The notes under the pieces were generated by a model that saw nothing but the letters and a program-made list of their open reading frames with translations, did not search any database and had not been told where the DNA came from. From Parvibaculaceae bacterium (GTDB lineage: Bacteria; Pseudomonadota; Alphaproteobacteria; Parvibaculales; Parvibaculaceae): a DNA stretch of 64,000 bases. Positions 58,410 through 64,000 of this stretch are shown piece after piece. The first letter of the stretch is position 1. Each line of letters opens with the position of its first letter. The stretch is from NCBI GenBank assembly GCA_019636015.1, contig JAHBYJ010000001.1, positions 186,001 through 250,000 of the forward strand. The letters are read 5' to 3'. The position numbers and the translations under genes are program-made.

Positions 58410-59111
58410 TTGGAACCGATCCTAGTCTATGGCTTCCCGTCCGGAAGCTCCATGGGCCTCGTCGCTGCGCTTGAATGGCTGCGCGAGCCCTATCGTCTCT
58501 GCCGCGTCGACATGCTGGGCGAAATGCGCGACCCGGCTTATGCGAAGATAAACCCGCGCCACGAAACGCCCGCACTCGTTGCGGGCGGCAATCGCGTCAT
58601 TACGGAAACCATCGCCATCGCCGCCTGGCTCGAAGCGAGAGACGGGGAGAGGCGCATCAGCTTCGATCCATTGTCGCCCGAGGCGGACCGCATGCACCGG
58701 TTCATGGGCTTCATCAATACCGGTTTCACCGGCGCTTTCGGCCCGCTCTGGGCGGCGATGGAAATGGAAACCGACAACCCCGCATTGAAGAATGCCCTGC
58801 GCGACTGGGGCCGCGACGGCGTGATGGAGCGTCACAACAAGCTCGAAGCGATGATCGGCGAAACGCTCTATCTTGCAGGCGGCAAGCCGACACTCGCCGA
58901 TGCGCTTCTCATCGGCGTCGCACGCTGGCTCGACTTCCACGACGTGGCGCCGAAGGAACGCTGGCCGAAACTCGCTGCCCTGCGCGCACGCCTCGAAGCC
59001 GACCCCGCCGTGATCTACGCCACCGCGCTCGAGGAAGGAGAAACACAGCAAGGCATCGGCGCCTGCAAAGGCCATGTGCCGCTCGCTGAACTCATAGCGC
59101 AGATAGAGTGA
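58410..59111 (+). CDS. Glutathione S-transferase-like protein, TTG start
   Basis: 233 residues from the TTG at 58410, with GGAG 9 bp upstream. The only in-frame ATG nearer the domain (58451) would cut into the first strand, so TTG is favoured. The N-terminal thioredoxin-like domain begins LEPILVYGFPSGSSMGLVAA; NPRHETPALVAGGNRVITETIAI binds glutathione. C-terminal helical domain with AGGKPTLADALLIGVARW. Probably HxlR-controlled detoxification. It lacks a CxxC, so a thiol-disulfide role is unlikely. Confidence 0.85.
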   Translation: MEPILVYGFPSGSSMGLVAALEWLREPYRLCRVDMLGEMRDPAYAKINPRHETPALVAGGNRVITETIAIAAWLEARDGERRISFDPLSPEADRMHRFMGFINTGFTGAFGPLWAAMEMETDNPALKNALRDWGRDGVMERHNKLEAMIGETLYLAGGKPTLADALLIGVARWLDFHDVAPKERWPKLAALRARLEADPAVIYATALEEGETQQGIGACKGHVPLAELIAQIE

Positions 59112-59174
59112 GGGACGGAGGCGTTCGCGCCCTTTCAAAGAGCGTCATTGTTCTCAGCACGCACGCCTCACGCA

Positions 59175-59789
59175 TCAAAGCTCTCGCGAACCTGCGCTTG
59201 CCGCGGCAAGGCCGCCGGTAACGATCGCCATCAAGGTTCGCAGGCCCGCCTCCTGATCGATGCCGGCCTTTGCCGCGGCCTCGACATGCGCGGGGTGAAC
59301 GAAGACGGTGAAGGCGTCGCGGACCGCACCCGCAGCCGCGTCGAGATCCATCGGGCCGAACTCCCCCCGCGCGACGCCATCGGCGAGGATGCGGCGGAGG
59401 AGCCCGGTCATGCGGCGTGCATAGTCCATAATGAGATCCGGGCGCTCCTCCACGATGCGCCGGTAAAGCGCATGCATCTCGGGATCGCTGCCGAACTTGG
59501 TGCGCTTGCTCCGGTGGAGCGTCAGGACGAGCGCCGCCAGCCTCTCCGCAGCGGGCCCTTCCGCCTCGACGAAGGTTTCGGCGAGCGCGGCTTCCTCGGC
59601 CATGGTTCCGGCGGCGAGCGCGTCGAATATCTCGGCCTTGGACCGGAAGTGCCGGTAGATCGCGGAATGAGACAGGCCCATCGCCTGCGCGATATCGACC
59701 ACATTCGTCTTCGCGCCGCCAAAGCGGCGGATCAAATCCCGGGCCGTGTCCAGGATGCGGTCGCGCTGGTTTGGAAGGGTGTTTTCCAT
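59175..59789 (-). CDS. TetR-family transcriptional regulator
   Basis: 204 residues with an N-terminal helix-turn-helix (ILDTARDLIRRFGGAKTN, then MGLSHSAIYRHFRSKAE, about 12-53). The ligand domain has no recognisable signature. It is divergent from the epimerase-like gene, and a nested palindrome (59825-59863) lies between them, so it probably represses that gene and itself. Confidence 0.88.
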   Translation of the reverse strand: MENTLPNQRDRILDTARDLIRRFGGAKTNVVDIAQAMGLSHSAIYRHFRSKAEIFDALAAGTMAEEAALAETFVEAEGPAAERLAALVLTLHRSKRTKFGSDPEMHALYRRIVEERPDLIMDYARRMTGLLRRILADGVARGEFGPMDLDAAAGAVRDAFTVFVHPAHVEAAAKAGIDQEAGLRTLMAIVTGGLAAASAGSREL

Positions 59790-59824
59790 GGCGCCGATCT
59801 AAGGCCAAAGAGGGGCGGGAGGCA

Positions 59825-59863
59825 ACATGTAACAAAATACATTTTTTGTCTTGTGTTATATGT
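59825..59863. promoter_or_regulatory. Nested palindromic operator between TetR and SDR genes
   Basis: Outer arms ACATGTAACA (59825-59834) and TGTTATATGT (59854-59863) pair with one mismatch; inner arms ACAAAA (59832-59837) and TTTTGT (59844-59849) pair perfectly. The AT-rich centre fits a TetR-type operator over divergent promoters. Confidence 0.6.
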
Positions 59864-59905
59864 CTGCAACTGCGATGGTGGCCCCGCAACCAAGGGAGCA
59901 CCGCC

Positions 59906-60940
59906 ATGACATCGCTTTCCACCGCGCCAGCCGGCCGCACAGCCCTCGTCACCGGAGGGTCCGGATTTGCGGGCGGCCATCTGATCACCCACCTGCTCGA
60001 AGCCGGCTGGCAGGTGCGCGGCATCGGCCGCTCGGCGGCGAGCCGGGCCGCCGTGGCGGCAAAGGGCGCCGAGCCCTGGGATGCCGACCTCACCGACCCT
60101 GCCGCCCTCGAGCGCGCGATGGCGGGCGTGGACACGGTTTTCCACGTTGCTGCGCATTTCAAACTCTGGGGGCCGCGCCGTCTCTTTCGCGCGATGAATG
60201 TCGCAGGCACCCGCAATGTGGTGTCCGCAGCCGAGCGCGCAGGCGTCCGGCGCGTCGTCTATGTCAGCGCCGCGGCCGTCGTCATGGGGCGCCCCGAACC
60301 GCAGCGCGGCGTGACCGAGGACCTGCCGCTGCGCCGGATGGGCTTCGCCCCCTATTCCACGAGCAAGGCCGAGGCGGAAAAGATTCTCCGGGCCGCAAAC
60401 GGCCGCCGCAAGGGCTTCTCGACAGTCGCGATCCGCCCGCCCTTCATCTGGGGACCGGACATGCCGGCGCTCGACCATATGGTGGAGACGGTGAAAGGCG
60501 GGCAATTCCAGTGGGTCGCGGGCGGCGGGCAGGCCTTGTCGACCTGCCATGTGGACAATCTCTGCCACGCATTGATCCTCGCGGCCGACCGCGGAGAGGG
60601 CGGCGCGGCCTATTTCGTCTCGGACGGCGTCGACACCACGCTGAAGACTTTTCTCGCCCGCCTCTTTGCGAGCCGCGGCGTCACGCCGAAAGACCGTTCC
60701 GTGCCTTTCGGGCTCGCCTGGACGATGGCGGGCGTCATGGGGGCGGCCTGGCGCCTCCTGCGCCTGAAGGGCGAGCCGCCGATCACCCGGCAGATGCTGC
60801 GGCTGATCGGCAAGGACTTCACGATCGACATCTCGAAGGCGCGGACAGAACTCGGCTATGCCCCGGTGCTCACGCCCGAAGACGGGTTTCGCATGATGGG
60901 AAATGCTGCGCCCGCCTCATCACACGTCCATTCCGGCTAG
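59906..60940 (+). CDS. NAD-dependent epimerase/dehydratase-family SDR
   Basis: 344 residues from the ATG at 59906, with AAGGGAG upstream. Extended SDR: TALVTGGSGFAGGHLITHLL (12-31), DTVFHVAA, and YSTSKAEAE with the catalytic tyrosine and lysine. GVRRVVYVSAAAVV and RPPFIWGPDMPALD resemble 3-beta-hydroxysteroid and dihydroflavonol reductases. It could act on an oxygenated terpenoid or steroid-like compound, but the substrate is unknown. It is controlled, by position, by the divergent TetR protein. Confidence 0.88.
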   Translation: MTSLSTAPAGRTALVTGGSGFAGGHLITHLLEAGWQVRGIGRSAASRAAVAAKGAEPWDADLTDPAALERAMAGVDTVFHVAAHFKLWGPRRLFRAMNVAGTRNVVSAAERAGVRRVVYVSAAAVVMGRPEPQRGVTEDLPLRRMGFAPYSTSKAEAEKILRAANGRRKGFSTVAIRPPFIWGPDMPALDHMVETVKGGQFQWVAGGGQALSTCHVDNLCHALILAADRGEGGAAYFVSDGVDTTLKTFLARLFASRGVTPKDRSVPFGLAWTMAGVMGAAWRLLRLKGEPPITRQMLRLIGKDFTIDISKARTELGYAPVLTPEDGFRMMGNAAPASSHVHSG

Positions 60941-60984
60941 TCTTGCAACTGCGCGGACGACCGCTGGCGCCGAAGATAAATGAG

Positions 60985-60999
60985 GGTGGGATTGGCGAA
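60985..60999 (-). repeat. att-like direct repeat, left copy (tRNA-Ser 3'-end-like)
   Basis: GGTGGGATTGGCGAA is identical to 62303-62317. With the three bases before it, GAGGGTGGGATT also equals 12 bases of the tRNA-Ser gene 3' end (62483-62494). Read on the minus strand it resembles TTCG-AATCCCACCCTC of the tRNA with a 2-bp insertion. Confidence 0.5.
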
Positions 61000-61042
61000 G
61001 GGCTGGCCAGAGCCCGATTCCAAATAGCAGTCGAATTCGCGC

Positions 61043-61103
61043 GCCTGACACTTTAGCCGAGGCTCACAAGAATACACCGCCTACGGATTATCCGGGAGTG
61101 ACG
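61043..61103. repeat. Diverged copy of the katG 3' end and terminator
   Basis: GCCTGACACTTTAGCCGAGG and the next seven bases (61043-61069) match 57870-57896 at 25 of 27 positions. The following 34 bases keep the outline of the katG terminator hairpin with several mismatches. There is no katG coding sequence upstream of it. Confidence 0.7.
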
Positions 61104-61209
61104 GTTGTTGTTAAGAGGAATCACTTGCTGTGCACTTTTAGCGGATAGCACTTGATAGACTGATGCACATACTGTTACCGCACAACCGTTCCAAATTTTA
61201 ATCGGACCG

Positions 61210-61247
61210 CCGTCACTGCACCTCGACTACTCTCGAGGTCACGACGG
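61210..61247. terminator. Imperfect hairpin downstream of the HNH gene
   Basis: CCGTC/GACGG (61210-61214, 61243-61247) enclose ACCTCGA/TCGAGGT (61220-61226, 61233-61239). There is no clear T-run on the minus strand, so termination is only a guess. Confidence 0.35.
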
Positions 61248-61324
61248 CTCTCAGCTGACCCATCCCACTAACAATCGCAACTCATCGCCCACGTTCCAGT
61301 AGATGCGGAGCCTTAAGGCAGTGT

Positions 61325-62269
61325 CTATCGCTCCCAGCGCGTCTCGGTAGCAAGATACTCCCATATAACAGTCTTCACCGTTATGGCGTCGGACCAGTCG
61401 ATAGAATAGCGATAGCGACCAGCCTCGACCGTCATCCAACCGCCCACCATGGCCTCTTCGTCCAGCAATTGGACGGTCATGCGACTGCCGACCTCTGGCC
61501 AGATGGCAAACTCCGCGTCGGTGCCGACTGTCTCGAAGGCGTCGCGCTGCTCAGGACTCAGTTGCCCCAACGGTACGAATGTGACGAGTTCCGGCGCTTC
61601 GAACAGCGGCTCGCCGATCTCGTGATAAGCGTGACCACGAGCATTCTTTACAATGACGCGCCGTACTTTGTCGGCATCGGGAAAGAGGACAAATGGCTGC
61701 AGGTTTGCGAACTGGAGAAGCTGTCCGTCCGGCCCCTTCTTGAGGGAACGAACTACGTGCCTGTTACTTCGCAGTATGGTCGCCGCTTCGGGATACCTCG
61801 TTGGATCCGGATATAGGCTGCCAACCATCACCGCATGAAGCACACAGAGAAGGTAATTCTCGTCGGAGGAGAAGCTGGAGTTGCAGCGCCGACAGACAAG
61901 AACCTGCGGCAGATAATCCATTTCACCACCCAAGCCGCCGTCATAGCTAGCACCCCGTGCTCGAAGTGCTTTAGTAAGAAGGGACTGCGTTGGAACATGG
62001 TCACGATTGCTCTCGACGTCGGCAATCACGGCACCACAGTGGATGCACCATGCCTTCAGCCTATCATCAGTGTAATCCCCAATTTCTCGCACTTGACGAA
62101 TCCTCCGCCAGAGTTGTGCATATTCACACAGCTGACGATCACCTGAATGAAGGTATGAAAACTCAGTGAAACCTGCCAACCCGCAAGCGGCCCCATTGAA
62201 GCTGAAAGCGAGTTGCTTTCGATTTCCATGTCGCTTGGTAGCGCGATGATCAGCAGCAGTATCGCTCAC
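61325..62269 (-). CDS. HNH-type zinc-binding protein, function unknown
   Basis: 314 residues. The pattern C75-x2-C78 (WCIHCGAV), D90-H91-V-P and C126-x2-C129-N130 (VCRRCNSSFSSDENYL) is that of a treble-clef HNH nuclease, with H91 and N130 as the expected catalytic or metal residues. The C-terminal half (about 180-314) is not recognised. The gene stands alone in AT-richer DNA between att-like repeats beside tRNA-Ser, unlike the chromosome around it, so it was probably acquired. It could be a mobile-element or defence endonuclease; that role is inferred only. Confidence 0.72.
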   Translation of the reverse strand: MSDTAADHRATKRHGNRKQLAFSFNGAACGLAGFTEFSYLHSGDRQLCEYAQLWRRIRQVREIGDYTDDRLKAWCIHCGAVIADVESNRDHVPTQSLLTKALRARGASYDGGLGGEMDYLPQVLVCRRCNSSFSSDENYLLCVLHAVMVGSLYPDPTRYPEAATILRSNRHVVRSLKKGPDGQLLQFANLQPFVLFPDADKVRRVIVKNARGHAYHEIGEPLFEAPELVTFVPLGQLSPEQRDAFETVGTDAEFAIWPEVGSRMTVQLLDEEAMVGGWMTVEAGRYRYSIDWSDAITVKTVIWEYLATETRWER

Positions 62270-62302
62270 GAAGGCTCAATCAGCGAGAAATAGAGGGGAG
62301 AC

Positions 62303-62317
62303 GGTGGGATTGGCGAA
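62303..62317 (-). repeat. att-like direct repeat, right copy
   Basis: GGTGGGATTGGCGAA, identical to 60985-60999. Read on the minus strand as TTCGCCAATCCCACCGTCTCC it follows the tRNA-Ser 3' end with a 2-bp insertion and one change. The distance between copies is 1.3 kb. Confidence 0.5.
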
Positions 62318-62430
62318 AACAGGCTTTGGCCTGTTTTCGTCCTTGGCCTGACGGCCTTCGGATCGAGCGGCCTTGCCGCTCGCCCCAAAACGCCTTTGGC
62401 GTTTTGTCGAACATGGGTTCTTTCCGCCCG

Positions 62431-62565
<135 letters not shown>

Positions 62566-62758
62566 GCAGAGGATGGCGGCCCATCAAGGCCGCCCGCAGG
62601 GTCGAAACGGCGCGGAATTTAGACGCGGCAGGCGCCGGGCACAAGGCTTGATGAGCGCGCGGGCGCCATTTTCCCGGAACCCTCGTCCCCATAGGTGAAG
62701 TCGCGTCCGCCTGCTAGACTCCTCTCCCATGAGCGGGACGAGGATCGAGGGAGAAAGC

Positions 62759-63499
62759 ATGCCCGAAACGGCGCCGAAGGCGCGCGTCGCGGCCGCCTGG
62801 GCGGTCCATGCCTTCACGGCATCGGGCGTGGTGACGGCGCTGCTCGCCATTGCGGCGCTCATCGCGGGCGATCTCAGGCTGGCGCTGCTCTGGCTCGGCG
62901 CCGCCCTCATCATCGACGGGGTGGACGGGCCCATGGCCCGCAAGGTCGAGGTGAGCCGCTATGCGCCGCGCTTCGACGGCGCCGTCCTCGACCTCGTGAT
63001 CGACTATCTGACCTATACGGTGATCCCGGCCCTTCTCGTCTACCGCTTCGGGCTGGTGCCCGCAGGCTTCGAAATCCCCGCCGCCGCCTACATCATGCTG
63101 ACCTCGCTCTATTGCTTCGGGAATCGCGAGATGAAGACCGGGGACCTCTATTTCTCGGGCTTTCCGGCCGTCTGGAACGTGGTGGTGCTCTATTTCTATG
63201 TGCTCGGCACGGGGCCGTGGATGAACCTCGCCGCCATCGCCGCGCTCGGCATCCTGACCTTCGTGCCCTTCAAATATGTCCACCCTTTCCGGGTCCGCAT
63301 GTGGCGGCCGCTCACCCTCGCCGTCACGGGGCTCTGGGCGCTTTCGACCTTCTGGCTGGTGCTGGCAAGCGGGCCGGGGACCGCCCCTTCGGAGGCTGCC
63401 CCCCTCGCCTTCTGGGCGTTTCTGGCGGCTTCGCTCTATTTTCTGGGGCTCTGCGCCTGGCGCACGCTGGCGGGCCCCCGGGATGGGGAAAAAGCCTGA
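62759..63499 (+). CDS. pcs: Phosphatidylcholine synthase
   Basis: 246 residues from the ATG at 62759, which has a GAGGGAG site; an ATG at 62729 would add ten residues. It condenses CDP-diacylglycerol with choline to make phosphatidylcholine. The CDP-alcohol phosphatidyltransferase motif is present (IDGVDGPMARK, then FDGAVLDLVIDYLTY). About eight helices. The length matches rhizobial Pcs (about 240). It is not in an operon with rplU, which has its own promoter. Confidence 0.93.
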   Translation: MPETAPKARVAAAWAVHAFTASGVVTALLAIAALIAGDLRLALLWLGAALIIDGVDGPMARKVEVSRYAPRFDGAVLDLVIDYLTYTVIPALLVYRFGLVPAGFEIPAAAYIMLTSLYCFGNREMKTGDLYFSGFPAVWNVVVLYFYVLGTGPWMNLAAIAALGILTFVPFKYVHPFRVRMWRPLTLAVTGLWALSTFWLVLASGPGTAPSEAAPLAFWAFLAASLYFLGLCAWRTLAGPRDGEKA

Positions 63500-63539
63500 G
63501 AAAGCCCTGATTTCAGTGGATTTCCCGGGTCTTCGCGGC

Positions 63540-63567
63540 TTGACAGTGAAGCCTCCCCCTGTATATT
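63540..63567 (+). promoter_or_regulatory. Sigma-70-like promoter for rplU-rpmA
   Basis: TTGACA (63540-63545), a 16-bp spacer and TATATT (63562-63567) match the consensus closely, 72 bp before the L21 start codon. The GC-rich leader between them and the start, with CCGCTGTCACCGGCGG, is the position of the L21 leader in other bacteria. Confidence 0.7.
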
Positions 63568-63639
63568 GCGCGCCAATTCGGCCCGTGCCGCTGTCACCGG
63601 CGGCCGCAGGGCCTTTTTCGTTACATGGTGGTATCAGAA

Positions 63640-63951
63640 ATGTTCGCAGTCATCCGGACCGGCGGCAAGCAGTACAGGGTCGCGAAAGACGATCTCCTCG
63701 AGGTTGAGCGCAATGGTGGCGCCGCCGGCGACAAGATCGATCTCGAAGTCCTGATGCTGGGCGGCGAAGGCGGCACGCTCAAGGTCGGCGCTCCTCTCGT
63801 GGAAGGCGCCAAGGTCAGCGCGGAGATCGTCGAACACACCCGCGGGCCGAAGCTCACGATCTTCAAGAAGCGCCGCCGCCAGAACTATCGCCGCAAGAAC
63901 GGCCATCGCCAGGATCTGATGCTCGTCAAGATCCTCGATATCGCCGGCTAA
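63640..63951 (+). CDS. rplU: 50S ribosomal protein L21
   Basis: 103 residues from the ATG at 63640 (MFAVIRTGGKQYRVAKDD); the frame from 63625 adds only five codons. LTIFKKRRRQNYRRKNGHRQ near the C-terminus is the L21 basic signature. Its ribosome site is weak, and translation is normally controlled by the leader. Partner of rpmA, whose ATG follows 21 bp later. Confidence 0.97.
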   Translation: MFAVIRTGGKQYRVAKDDLLEVERNGGAAGDKIDLEVLMLGGEGGTLKVGAPLVEGAKVSAEIVEHTRGPKLTIFKKRRRQNYRRKNGHRQDLMLVKILDIAG

Positions 63952-63972
63952 GCGGGACAGAGGAGCAGAAAC

Positions 63973-64000
63973 ATGGCCCATAAAAAGGCAGGCGGTTCAT
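63973..64000 (+). CDS. rpmA: 50S ribosomal protein L27, first codons only
   Basis: MAHKKAGGS is read from the ATG at 63973 to the right edge, with AGGAG upstream. The order rplU-rpmA and this start identify L27. The rest lies outside the window. Confidence 0.9.

Larger units (their letters stand above)
60941..61324. other. Gene-free left part of the AT-richer segment
   Basis: 384 bp with no gene. It holds an att-like repeat (60985-60999), a diverged katG-terminator copy (61043-61103), and a hairpin downstream of the HNH gene (61210-61247). Composition becomes visibly more AT-rich from about 61100. Confidence 0.6.

Overview
The window is GC-rich (the coding DNA looks like 60-65 % GC) and reads as the chromosome of an alphaproteobacterium, most likely in the Rhizobiales/Parvibaculum neighbourhood. 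This is inferred from the full ccoNOQP-ccoGHIS cluster, a phosphatidylcholine synthase (pcs), an Irr-type iron box before katG, dodecin, the rplU-rpmA order, and several hydrocarbon and aromatic oxidation genes (P450, EthA-type Baeyer-Villiger monooxygenase, extradiol dioxygenase). The species assignment is an inference from gene content, not a search result.

Layout. 0-2.4 kb: pabB (5' part outside the window)-pabA-pabC, overlapping genes for p-aminobenzoate (folate) synthesis. 2.4-10.2 kb: housekeeping genes (L32, SPOR protein, alanine dehydrogenase, Nudix hydrolase, methionine aminopeptidase coupled to a GNAT acetyltransferase, a glutathione transferase), with three palindromic MITE-like repeats between them. 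10.5-14.8 kb: a polyamine ABC importer in the order substrate-binding protein, two permeases, ATPase. 14.8-21 kb: MerR regulator, DUF1003 protein, thiolase, cytochrome P450, EthA-like monooxygenase. 21-26 kb: a DUF2189 membrane protein, then a TetR-controlled cluster of extradiol dioxygenase, fumarylacetoacetate-hydrolase-family protein and flavin hydroxylase that looks like an aromatic ring-cleavage pathway. 26-33.6 kb: a TetR-controlled two-component RND efflux pump and a separate MMPL/COG1033 exporter.

34.2-42.3 kb holds the complete cbb3 cytochrome oxidase set (ccoNOQP) with its assembly genes (ccoGHIS). A coupled pair of exported methionine sulfoxide reductases (MsrA with a Sec signal, MsrB with a Tat-like signal) follows. 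44-50.4 kb: YaiI, HI0933-type flavoprotein, SDR, dodecin, an NfeD-stomatin pair and two small proteins. 50.4-55.6 kb: a remnant of an outer-membrane beta-barrel C-terminus, then an RbbA/YhiH-like exporter set (HlyD protein, fused double ATPase-permease, permease). 55.7-61 kb: katG with an Irr-like box, a divergent HxlR/glutathione-transferase pair, and a divergent TetR/epimerase pair.

61-62.5 kb is different: it is visibly more AT-rich, is bounded by 15-bp direct repeats resembling the 3' end of the adjacent tRNA-Ser(CGA), and carries one HNH-type protein. It is best read as a small or decayed tRNA-targeted insertion. The window ends with pcs, rplU and the first codons of rpmA.

No CRISPR array, transposase, integrase or rRNA was seen. 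The observations most worth following are the Irr-like box at katG, the tRNA-Ser-bounded HNH segment with a diverged copy of the katG terminator just inside it, the tRNA trailer hairpin that reaches into the acceptor stem, and the paired TetR operators.
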